Shown here in pieces: positions 54,618-64,000 of a stretch of 64,000 nt of DNA. Each line of letters starts with the position of its first letter. Within the stretch, counting starts at the first letter, position 1. The position numbers were made by a program, and so were the translations under genes. Origin of the DNA: Cornus controversa (Eukaryota > Streptophyta > Magnoliopsida > Cornales > Cornaceae); assembly GCA_026545225.1 (NCBI GenBank), contig CM048846.1, positions 85,887,270 to 85,951,269 of the forward strand, read 5' to 3'. The notes below the pieces were generated by a model. That model worked only from the letters and a program-made list of their open reading frames with translations, was not told where the DNA came from and did not search any database.

Positions 54618-54654
54618 GGAGTGGTACCCATATAAAGTAATCTTCTTCAATGAC

Positions 54655-55556
54655 TAAAATCATTCTTCAGGGACTTCGACATAAACTAATAGACTCCAAA
54701 AAGGACAAAAAGCAAAGCAAGACTGTCTCTAGTTATTGGGTAATGCAAGAGAAGATGACTAAATGACTCTTCATCTTTCTTTCACATACAACACCAATTA
54801 ACAATAATCTAACGTCTCCTTGGATTACCAATCATCAAAATCCACCGTAGTACCACTGTCTAACCGAAAAAGGCCATCTTGAGTGGTGCAATGGTGCGCC
54901 AAACTGCCTTCCAAGAACAAGGCATGTGAGCATTCATCAATCTCCTACCTAAAGAACACCTAAAAAAATCCCATGACTAGTATCCACCTCCCAACGATAT
55001 AGCATGGCAAGAAGCTCGCCAATATCTCCTAGCACCCGATCCTAAAAAGGTCTAACAAACTGAGCATCCCAAAACAACCTCCCGCTATCAAGGCGATGGC
55101 AGTCGGCAACCAAAGCCTCGTTGTCCACAGTTAACAGATTGAGACTCAGATAGGTGGATGCTACTGAACGATCCCCACACCACACATCCATCCAAAAGCC
55201 ATACTCCTCCCACTCCTCAACCTAAACTATGTCTTCAAAGAATTCATCCCACTTTTTTCGAATGGCCTTCCAAACACCCACCCCTGTCGACTGCCTCACC
55301 TCTAGAGATCACCACCCACGCTTGCACTCCCCAAACATGTTGAAGATGAACCTACTCCAAAGCTTGAGTTTATCCACCCCGAACCTCCTCAACCACTTCC
55401 CCAACAAGGCCTTATTGAACAACTCCAACCTTCTGATGCCCAAAGCAAAATAGGCCTACAAAAACTTGCTCCCAACTCCAACCTATCCAAAAATATATGC
55501 TGTCCCACTCCAAGTCTACAACTTGAAGACAAAACTTCACACAAAATATGATAGAG
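54655..55556 (-). mobile_element. L1-type LINE fragment, ORF2 3' part (copy 1)
   Basis: On the minus strand decayed pieces of the plant L1 C-terminus are readable: [38 protein letters not shown]-type sequence, then the zinc-binding zf-RVT region (WKAVWRTIAPLKMAFF; HLLLHYP). There are several stops and frameshifts. It shares its right end (ATAGAGA at 55556) with copy 2 at 60250-60993. Confidence 0.7.
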
Positions 55557-55689
55557 AATGTGTTTGTGTTTCTTTTTAGGTAACAAGCTCAAAGCTTTCA
55601 CTAACACAAATGAAATAGAAAGTCCATCAAATAATATCCAAGTAAAACGAAAAGAAAAAACAAAACATTGATGATACAACCAAGTACCT

Positions 55690-56185
55690 ATTAATATATG
55701 GTCCACATAAAGTTTCAACTTGCAAGTAAAATACAAAAACAACAAAGATCCAATAAAAAAACTAAATTTACAATTCTTTTTTATTTCAAATAAATTAAAT
55801 ACTCAAAAGAAGCTAAATTAACCTGTGTCACTACATGAAAGGCAAAACAATCAATATATATATATATAACTAGATTTCTCAATCCATGATAACTATGAAA
55901 AAAAAAACACAACAATCAATGCATGCCTAAAAATAATACATTTTTTTAATCAAAATTAAACCCTAGATAGCGAGTGCAAAAAAGGCCTTACAATTACAAA
56001 GCACATCACACAATCACTACGATAACCTCACAAATAGGGAGAATTGAATTATACGATGATAAGTTTAGATCTGAAATATCAAAACAGACATGTCTGAAGA
56101 GGCTGATTCACCATTGGAATTGAGAAAGAAACCCTAGGATTTGTCGAATCAATGAAATACCTGCATGGTCCAAAGGGAGAGAAAG
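55690..56185. repeat. Outer left arm of the large inverted duplication
   Basis: Matches the reverse complement of about 61020-61500. Shared blocks include TTTTTGTATTTTACTTGCAA-type sequence, GAGAAATCTAGTTATA, TTAATCAAAATTAAA-CCTAGAT and TGAGAAAGAAACCCTAGGA, ending at GCATGGTCCAAAGG. Non-coding. Confidence 0.7.
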
Positions 56186-56669
56186 AATAGAGAGAAAAGT
56201 ACGCTGACACATAAAAGTAGAGGTGCTTTTGGTTCAAATGTTCAATGAATCATGACTAATTATTAAATGTAAGGTAGAGGTTGATATGGTGTTCGAGTAT
56301 AACCCTTGTGGCGACTGGCAAGTGATTAGGTATTGGCAAGGTTGATTGATGATCAAATAAAAGATGCGCAAGATAAAGGGTTAGATATGAAGAGGACTGA
56401 GATTATTAGTGTGGCCATGTACATTATCGGTGGCTACTTTATATTTTCAAATAACTTATTACAAGGAAAATAAGGCAGTTTGTTGTTATGACATCTTTAA
56501 ACATTCAGGACTGACTCACCTCATGCAAAAGGGTATGCCAGGGAGATGTCCAGTAATTTCAAGTGCACCAAAATGATGTCATTTTAATGTACACCACTAC
56601 ACGTAACACCTTACATCAAGGACCAAGATCGAGATGCAATACCTATTAAATGAATATACAACGCCTCAA

Positions 56670-57300
56670 GCTCTAGTTTCATAGCCTCTAGTCGCTATCC
56701 CTCTCTGCGATCAATTTGGGGAAAGGAAAACAAAAGGCGGTTTGCTTATTATATTATCCATGATCACCCCAACCAAGATTTCAATTTAATCCATAACTCT
56801 TTTTGACCCATACCTAATTTCTTTAAAGTTAAACCCAACCCAATGGCCCAACCCTCAAAACTATCCAAGATTTCATATTGCTTGTGGAGTCATGTGTTGT
56901 TCTCAATAGGGGTGCACAAAAAACTGGTTAAACCGGAAAACCGAATAGAGTTTTTAAACGGTTCAGTTCGGTCCCGATTCCAAAAATATAGAAACCCTGA
57001 TATTATATTACATATAATATATATTTTATTTTAGCCTAAACCCGTAGAACGGTTCAGTTCCAATTTTTATGGAACCGTTAGGACTAATTTGGTTCCAAAA
57101 TATTCCTAAACTGCTCCAATCCGAACTGTGTGCACCCCTAGTTCTCAATATGTTATTCAAGATACATGTGATATTACTTATGGTTCAATACTATATTTTA
57201 AAAAAAATAAAAAATACACACGCACAAAGATTTGTTTCTTTCATTTTGGAAAATGCAAAAAAAAAAATTGGTTTGTTTCTTTCTTTCTCACTCCTTCCTT
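56670..57300. repeat. Inner left arm of the large inverted duplication
   Basis: Matches the reverse complement of 58080-58850 over its whole length, including GCGATCAATTTGGGGAA, TTTCAATTTAAT, GACCCATACCTAATTTC, and a hAT MITE at the same position. It ends with CATTTTGGAAAATGCAAAAA beside the spacer. Confidence 0.8.
56907..57140. mobile_element. hAT-type MITE, left-arm copy
   Basis: TAGGGGTGCACA...GTGCACCCCTA inverted ends with a perfect 8-bp target duplication GTTCTCAA (56899-56906, 57141-57148). At 234 bp it lacks about 160 bp present in the middle of the right-arm copy. Confidence 0.88.
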
Positions 57301-58079
57301 CACTCTCTTTTTACTTCTTGCCAATTTCATAACTGTTTACACCCTAAATATGGCACCTGCCATATTACGCCATTCATATGACCCATCAACCACGGGAATT
57401 GGCTATGTAACTGCTCTCAATTTCTTTGGTTGGTTTGCATTAGAACGTGGTATCGAAAATCAAGGGGAAGTGGATATTGGAAGTTTCAAAATATGGAGAG
57501 AACATGACCTATAGGAAAAGAAAGTTCTGAGCAATTAAAATCAGGGAATAACCATCATGCAAAGCTTACTATAAATACAAGTAACGTCAAATGAAGAACA
57601 CAATCTTTACAATGCACTTATCTTTTCATTGTACTTGCACTTTCATTGATAGTGTAATTCTTAGTTAACAGTTCTTTCAATTCCAGTTGTTAGCTTAGAT
57701 AGTTGCTCCTTCATTTCATAGCGTTGCAGTACATTTACCTTGTAGTTCACTTAGTTAATGCAATTAGTCCCAGTTCAGTTACAATATTTGCAATATTTTA
57801 AGTCCATCATATTTACACCATATTAGCAATATTAAAAGTCCCTTTCCAAGGCAAGAAGAACCAACAAAGGGTGGTCATTGAGACTCTTTTCGCAATCGTT
57901 GATACGTCTCTCAACCGAATATCTGGAATATTGTTCGGCCCACATTGGGTTATGCTAGGATCCTAGCACGCCCACGTCAAGCAAAAATATTTTGTGAGCC
58001 AAACATTTTTTGACACATCCAGGGTGTCTAGTGATGAAAAACACTTCTACAACAAGGTGGGAGAAAAATAAAAAAAGAA
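57301..58079. other. Single-copy spacer at the centre of the inverted duplication
   Basis: About 780 bp not repeated in the arms. It contains a short open frame (57350-57514), a TATA-like CTATAAATA at about 57570, and a CCTAG-rich block near 57955. I cannot assign it to any gene or element. Confidence 0.4.
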
Positions 58080-58850
58080 ACCATTTTTTTTTTTTTTTTT
58101 GCATTTTCCAAAATGAAAAAGAAATAAAATTTGTGTGTGTGTTTTAAAAATATAGCCTCAAACCATAAGTGATATCACATGTATCTTGAATAACATATTG
58201 AGAACTATGGGTGCACATGGTTCGGATTGGACCAGCTAAGGAGTATTTTGGAACCAAACCGATCCTAACGATTTCATAAAAATTGGAACTAAACCAAACC
58301 ATGAAACCAATGGGACCGAACCAAACTTTCGTTTCTACAGAATTAGGCTAAAATAAAATATATAATAAAAATATAATATTATATTCTATTATTCCAAAAT
58401 ATATTATATATAATATATAAATATACATTAGATATAATATATAAAAATATGTATATTTATATAACAGCTCGATTCGATTTGGTCCAGTAGAATTCCAAAG
58501 CAGACCCAAATCATTTATAAACGGTTCCATATTTTTGGAATTGGGATTGAACTGAACCGTGAAAAAACCGAATTCGATTTACCAGTTCAAATGCACCCCT
58601 ATCGAGAACAACAATATAAAATCTTTGAGAGTTTTGAGAGTTGGGCCACTGGGCTAGGTTAGGTCCAATATGAGTTGGGTTGAACTTTAAGGAAATTAGG
58701 TATGGGTCAGAAAGGGTTACGAATTAAATTGAAATCTTAGTCAAGTTGATCATAGATAATATAAACAAACAACCTTTTGTTTCCCTTCCCCAAATTGATC
58801 GCAGGGAGGGAGGGCGACCGGAGGCTAGGAAACTAGGGCTTGAGGCAACA
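58080..58850. repeat. Inner right arm of the large inverted duplication
   Basis: Reverse complement of 56670-57300. It is longer mainly because its MITE copy keeps the AT-rich centre. Confidence 0.8.
58206..58601. mobile_element. hAT-type MITE, right-arm copy
   Basis: Ends TATGGGTGCACA and TGCACCCCTA are flanked by TTGAGAAC (58198-58205) and TCGAGAAC (58602-58609). These are the complement of the left copy's GTTCTCAA, so both copies descend from one insertion that was later duplicated in inverted order. Length 396 bp, with an AT-rich centre. Confidence 0.82.
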
Positions 58851-60249
58851 AAACTTTGAGGAGCTGGTGTCTGGTGATGCAATAAAAATGAAGATGGCAA
58901 CAAGCTCTGGCAAAGATTGCAAATAGCTTCTCTCTCTCTCTCTCGCTGTCTCTCTCTTGTGGCTTTGAGACCAACAAAAATTTACCATTTCTTTGTGACT
59001 TGGGTTTTGAATGTTAGGGTTTAGAGACAGGGTCTAATCGGTGCTAGGGTTTCGTGATGGGGCTAGGACTGGCTTGAAACAGTAGTGTTTGGCTAGGGTT
59101 TGTGATGTTGATAGGGCTTCGGTTCTGTGTTGTTTGGTCGGTGATGGATTTCAGTGAGGGTTACACAACGGGTTAGGGCTATGATAGTTGTCAACTAGGG
59201 CTGGTGTTTGTGAAGGCTGAGTTTCAAGACAGTGATGGAAATTCTTATACTAAATTCAGGAATTTTTTTGGGTATTTCACAATAAATTCAGGAAATTTTT
59301 TGGGTATTTCACAATAAATTCTAAAAATATTGAAATTTTTTGAGATGGATTCAAGACTTTTCAGTTTCAAGAACATATCAGGAAAAATTCAAGAATTTCA
59401 AAAAAAAAATGGAGAATATTAGCATTAGTATTGAGCCTCTAAACAAATGTGAGGTTGGGTTGTGAACTTGTGGGTTCCTACTTAACTTGACAGGTCTAAT
59501 TTGATTTAGTATTCACCCAGCCCATCTATGTGTTGGCCTTACTGCTGGGTAGGGCTTTCTTGAGGTCCAAGACTCAATATGACAATTAGTAAAATGAATA
59601 TGATCAACTCAATGTTCTTTTGAAAAGTATCTGCATTAACATTTTTTGGGGAAAAAATAACTGAATATTAGTTATAGTATAATTTAAAATTTTAGAATCA
59701 ATATGGTGTTAGTTAGGAATTCAATTCTTTATTACTGTGCACAAAAATTCAATTAGACAGCTTATCTATAATAAATAAATGAAATCAAACAAAAAAAGAT
59801 GAAAATTGAAACCTTTTTACTGCGTTTGCATTGGCAATGATAGCTACCTGTTTTAAATAGTCTTTTTAGTAAGAGATTTTATTCTTAGAAAATAGAAAAA
59901 AACTAATTCCAAAGAACATAACACTTTTAAATTTGTGATTTGACTCGCAAATGTAAATATTGGTTGAACACATTACATAAAGAAAGAGTCTGTTATAAGG
60001 TTGCTCCCACTAAACTCACACCCTTAATAAATCTTCTCCACATAAAAGTAATTATTGTGCGCAGTAATCTTAACTTAGACCAACACATGATGAATGGAAG
60101 TGGTCATAGAGTGGGATCCCAGATTCTCTCATCTACAATGACAGGTCCAGTACTTTCAAGCGCATGAAAACGACGTATTGTGAGCAGTGATATTAACTAG
60201 CATCATCACATGATGGATGGAAGTGGTCACATAGTAGGATTCGAATCCT
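58851..60249. other. Right-arm-specific stretch of the inverted duplication
   Basis: No counterpart in the left arm was recognised. It has a CT run near 58930-58957, a two-copy tandem repeat (AAATTCAGGAA...GGGTATTTCACAAT, about 59251-59318), and a 60-bp direct repeat at 60057-60115 and 60183-60243. No gene is seen. Confidence 0.45.
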
Positions 60250-60993
60250 CCCTAATACCACAGTCCAGCCGAAAAAGGCCATCTTGAGTGGTGCCTTGGT
60301 GCGCCAAAATGCCTCATGGCTTGCGAGCATCCCATCAATCTCCTGCAGAAAGAACGCACCTAAAAAATCCCATGACTAGTATCCATCCAGCACCAAGCAT
60401 CGAGCACCGGCCCGCCCACCTCCCTCGCGATACAGCACAACACGAAGCTCGACAATATTTCCTAGCACTAGGTCCTAAAAGGGTCTAACAAACTGAACAT
60501 CCCAAAACAACCTCCCGCTATCAAGGCGATAGCAGTCAGCAAATAAAACCTTGTCCACAGTTATTAGATAGAAACTTGGATAGGTGGATGCTAATGAACA
60601 ATCCCCACACCACACATCCATCCAAAGCCATACCCCTCCCACTCCTCAACCCAAAGTAAATGTGTTCAAAGAATTCGTCCCACTATTCCAAATGGTCTTT
60701 CAAACACCCACCCCTGTCTGCTGCCTCACCTCTAGAGATCACCACCCACCCCTGCACTCCCCAAACATGTTGAAGATGACCCTACTCCAAAGCTTGAGTT
60801 TATCCACCCCGAACCTCCACAACCACTTCCCCAGCAAGGCCTTATTGAACTACTCCAACCTTTTGATGCCCAAACAACCTAGCTAAATAGGCCTACAAAC
60901 TTGCTCCCAACTCCAACCTACCCAAAAATATTCGTTGAATATCGCACTCAGTTTACAACTTGAAGACAAAAACTTAACACAAAATATTATAGA
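60250..60993 (-). mobile_element. L1-type LINE fragment, ORF2 3' part (copy 2)
   Basis: Direct repeat of about 54849-55556, with shared blocks such as CCGAAAAAGGCCATCTTGAG and CCTCACCTCTAGAGATCACC, and the same right end (ATAGAGA). It encodes the same decayed L1 C-terminal piece on the minus strand. Here it abuts the outer right arm of the inverted duplication. Confidence 0.7.
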
Positions 60994-61019
60994 GACAAAA
61001 CTTGCACTCCTACCTTTGG

Positions 61020-61500
61020 ACCATGCAAGATTAGACGATTCCTAGGGTTTCTTTCTCAATTCCAAAGGTGTGGTTCAATTTTATCTACTGTGAGGTTATG
61101 GTAATAATCGTGTGGTGTGCTGATGTGCTATGTATGATGAATCTGGTAAGGCTCCTTCTTTGCACTCGCCATCTAGGTTTTAATTTTGATTAAAAAATGT
61201 ATAACATTTAGGCGTGCTTTGATTGTTGTGGTTGTTTTTTTTCTCATTTTCCATAGTATTTATTGATTGTTGTGGTTGTTTTTTTTCTCTTTTTCCATAG
61301 TATTTATGGATTAAGAAATCTAGTTATAAAATATATATTGATTGTTTTGCCTTGACTGGGTTAATTTAGCTTCTTTTTAGTATTTAATTTTATTGAACCA
61401 AAAAGAATAGTAAATTTAGTTTTTTTAATGGATCTATGTTGTTTTTGTATTCTACTTGCAAGTTGCAACATAAACAAGTGAAGTAACATAAACCGAAAAG
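61020..61500. repeat. Outer right arm of the large inverted duplication
   Basis: Reverse complement of 55690-56185. It also contains its own small direct duplication, GATTGTTGTGGTTGTTTTTT at about 61219 and 61265. Confidence 0.7.
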
Positions 61501-62300
61501 ATACAACAAATTTAGAAAGGGAATACTTCAGAGGCCTAACGACGAAAAAACTCACCGGAATGATGTAGATCCAAACGAAGAAACGCTGCTGTTGTTGAAA
61601 CGGGTCGGTGGCTACTGGTCGATCAGTGAGAAAACCACATTTTTTTGTTTTTTCGGCTACTGGTACGCCTACACGGTGGTCGATCGGTGAGAAATGGTGG
61701 TTGAATCGCAAAATACCCCGATGATGGTTGACTGGCGAAGATGGTGGAGAAGGAAACGGTAAAAATGAACAGTGTGAACTGTGAAGTGAGAGTGAAAGAT
61801 TGTCGATCCGGGAGAAAACCACAATTTTTGTTGCTTTGGATGATGGTGTGTGGATGCGACTTGCAAGACTTAATGGCGCTGTAGGGTTGCTAGTGTGAAG
61901 AATTGAAGAACCGAAGACGGGAGGGGTTAAGCGTTGGGTTAAAACTTATAACTTAAAAAGAAACAATAAAAATATTATTATTATTATTATATTATATTTG
62001 TAAATACAGTAAATTACCATGACCTCAAGGAGGTTTTGACTTAGACTAAAAGTCTAAAAGTAACGTATCATTACTCTGACATGGTAATTTAGCCTTGTAA
62101 ATAATATATATTAAAAATAGTATATATATAATATTTGTAAATATTATATAATTTACAGTTCGGTCTAATAGTTAAAATCGAATTTCTCAAATAATTGGAC
62201 CGTTACCAATAAAATTGTACTTTATAAATTCATGACCAAGTCAAAGGTTAAAAAAATAGAACTCATTCGTACAAATTAGCAAATATCTTGAACACCTCTA
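61501..62300. other. Intergenic stretch, no supported gene
   Basis: A GC-richer patch at 61500-61900 has a minus-strand open frame of 153 codons and a donor-like CCGGTGAGT, but no recognisable protein. AT-rich after 61960. Confidence 0.4.
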
Positions 62301-62414
62301 CAAAAGTGTTCATACAAAAAAGTATTTATAATTTTTTTTTAAAAAAAATATGATCGTTTATGGCATTTAATGCCTGAATGAACAATTGAACTAGCCGTTA
62401 GATTTTAAAAATTA

Positions 62415-62740
62415 CAAATGCAGTCGACTACTTTATCACTTAGTTAACTATATTTCAATTTTAATCCACTTAGTCGAATGAATACTTTTCATTCCAAAAG
62501 TTTAAGTATACCAAATTATCGTATTAGTCGACTAGATTGATCAACATTGGTTTTAGTTCATTTTAATGGAATTTTATTTAGCGTCTTAGAAAATTAGTCG
62601 ACTAGATTGATTGAAATAAAATTTTGTTTTGCTACTGGAATACATATTAGTTGATTGTATTTCATACTTAGTCGGCTAAGTCATTCAGGTTTATGATGTA
62701 ACTTGTAAGCACTATTTTAGCTACTTAGTCAACTAAATCA
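62415..62740. repeat. Cluster of degenerate AGTCGACT palindromes
   Basis: TTAGTCGACTA-like sequences recur about eight times in 320 bp, the clearest being ATTAGTCGACTAGATTGAT near 62526 and 62594. Others vary as CTTAGTTAACTA, TTAGTTGATTG, TTAGTCGGCTAAG and TTAGTCAACTA. Confidence 0.6.
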
Positions 62741-62756
62741 TATAAAATATGAATTT

Positions 62757-62875
62757 TGAGAATTTTCAAGACTTCAACAAGCTTATCAATCCTAAGATAA
62801 ACTAAAGCTTTATAAAGTGAGAATTTTCAAGGCTTCAACAAGCTATCAATCCTAAGATAAACTAAAGTTTTATAA
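62757..62875. repeat. Two-copy tandem duplication of about 60 bp
   Basis: A unit from TGAGAATTTTCAAG to AACTAAAG-TTTATAA occurs twice in direct succession, immediately left of the Tourist-type MITE. Both contain CTTCAACAAGCT and ATCAATCCTAAGATAAACT. Confidence 0.85.
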
Positions 62876-63517
62876 GAGCATCACCAATGGAATAGCTAAA
62901 GGCACATTTGGATATCAAATACACACTGTAGCAATACAATGTGATAGCCAGATTTATGGGTCCCACTTGAGGTTAGCTAAGTGGTTAGCCAGATCCGACG
63001 AACTACTTAGCTAACCAAAGGTTTGTATATATATTTTTTTTGGTCTTTGCTTTTCTCGAAAATCGTGCCATGTATATATATATATATGTGTATCATTTAT
63101 TTAAATGTCAATAACTTTCACTACAAATTAAATTTTTTGATGAAACTAATTCTGTTATAAAGATAATTTCAAGAGCTTTAATTTGAGTACCACTTAGGCT
63201 ATTTTTTGACTTAAAACAAAAAAATTATGAATTTTTTAAGTTAAAAAAGTATAAAAAAATTTAATATAAATATGTATATACATAAAATTTTAAGATTAAT
63301 TTAATTGTGTAAGATTATTTAATTGTGTGGGTAATAAAAATTTGGAGAACCTGTTGTGGAGTTAAAATTAGAAATTATGATGTGGTTAGCTAAAATTCAA
63401 ATCTGGAGAACCTGTTGTGGAGTCAAAATTTGGAGATCCTGATATGATGATGTGGCTGGCTAAATTGCTGAGGTGGCTAGCTAAAATTCAAATTTGGAGA
63501 TCCCATAGTGGATGCTC
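62876..63517. mobile_element. Tourist-like (PIF/Harbinger) MITE
   Basis: The left end GAGCATCACC and right end AGTGGATGCTC are imperfect inverted repeats, flanked by TAA on both sides (62873-62875, 63518-63520), the PIF/Harbinger target duplication. The 642-bp body is non-coding. Its right third has internal repeats of GCTAAAATTCAAAT-TGGAGA. Confidence 0.68.
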
Positions 63518-64000
63518 TAAAGCGAGTAAGTTGACTCCAAATAATAAGTCAATGGGTCTAGAAATTTTTAAATGATATATGTTTCATCTCAAGTGTGGGT
63601 CTAGAGTGCTGCTAAGTCAAACTAGTTTCTTCAAAAAGAATTTTACAAGTTAAACTAAGGATCCATTATATAGACTATTCTACCCAAATCTTGATCTTCA
63701 ATCTTCTGGCTTTGGACACTATCACCATCTTGTAATTTGAATTTTTTTGCTTTACCATTGATCCTTGATTTACTTTTGTTTAATTTAAAACCTAACTAAT
63801 ACATACTCAAGTGAAATAATTAAATCTAGCTACAATGGTTTGTATCATTAAAATTATCCAAACTTATAGGCTACAATGGGGGTGTTATTATCAAAATTAA
63901 TCAAAAGTACTCAAATATCCTGGAACTAAAATGAATGTACTAAGGATCCGTTTGGTTAGATGAAAATTTATGATAAAAAATAAAAGTGAAAGTGAAGGAA

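Larger units (their letters stand above)
62300..63960. mobile_element. Probable LTR-type remnant, split by a Tourist MITE
   Basis: Phrases such as ACTAGCCGTTAGA, repeated AGTCGACTA motifs, CTTGATCTTCAATCTTCTGG and CAATGGGGGTGTTATTATCA resemble non-coding parts of copia-type elements. No domains and no defined ends are seen. Assignment is by general resemblance only. Confidence 0.25.

Noticed and set aside
57128-57514. Plus-strand frames and a TATA-like CTATAAATA in the spacer of the inverted duplication
   Set aside because: The first half is arm sequence and the rest matches no family I know. Promoter-like words are expected by chance in AT-rich DNA.
61361-61866. Minus-strand open frames of 153 and 65 codons in a GC-richer patch, with a donor-like CCGGTGAGT
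   Set aside because: No recognisable domain, no second exon, and the 3' half lies in the inverted-duplication arm. Could be a leader of a lost gene, but nothing supports a product.

Overview
The window is nuclear DNA of a flowering plant, most likely a eudicot. It is AT-rich, its genes have many GT-AG introns of up to 5.4 kb, and it carries plant-specific families (EMSY-LIKE, organellar PPR, CNL-type LRR, DCL2) and typical plant transposons (Ty1/copia, Cassandra, hAT, Mutator-like, Helitron, L1 and RTE LINEs, an Au-like SINE). I cannot name the species.

Left part (1-18 kb): the first exon of a minus-strand gene with an organelle-type leader (253-477, running off the left edge). Next come 4 kb of AT-rich DNA with a decayed minisatellite, a MITE and a hAT element with a perfect 8-bp target duplication. 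Then follow a complete ten-coding-exon EMSY-LIKE histone-reader gene (5198-12881, +), a foldback element, and an intronless E+-type PPR gene (15747-17810, +).

Middle (18-39 kb): a recently inserted Ty1/copia element (19974-26000, minus, TSD TAGAC) sits inside an older terminal-repeat element, about 380 bp upstream of a complete ten-exon CobW/ZNG1-type GTPase gene (26381-38752, +). Intron 3 of that gene has collected a solo Cassandra LTR with its 5S-like insert, a Mutator-like element carrying an RNase H-like fragment, and a probable solo copia LTR.

Right part (39-64 kb): a broken LRR remnant of a CNL resistance gene, a MAPKKK-like kinase (44058-44942, minus) whose frame stays open for 98 codons past its stop and whose 5' and 3' flanks are duplicated nearby, a hAT MITE, a Helitron, and an F-box gene resembling At5g39250 (50873-51628, minus). 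The last 12 kb is decayed repeat DNA. It holds fragments of a Dicer-like 2 gene, part of them arranged as a 1.2-kb hairpin (53400-54617), then a larger inverted duplication (about 55.7-61.5 kb) with a hAT MITE mirrored in both arms and two L1 fragments, and finally a Tourist-type MITE nested in an LTR-like remnant.

The live genes are unrelated in pathway (chromatin reading, organelle RNA editing, zinc or cobalt metallochaperone GTPase, MAPK signalling, ubiquitin ligation). The strongest candidate for something undescribed is the DCL2-derived hairpin, which could be a source of small RNAs against the Dicer-like gene it came from.
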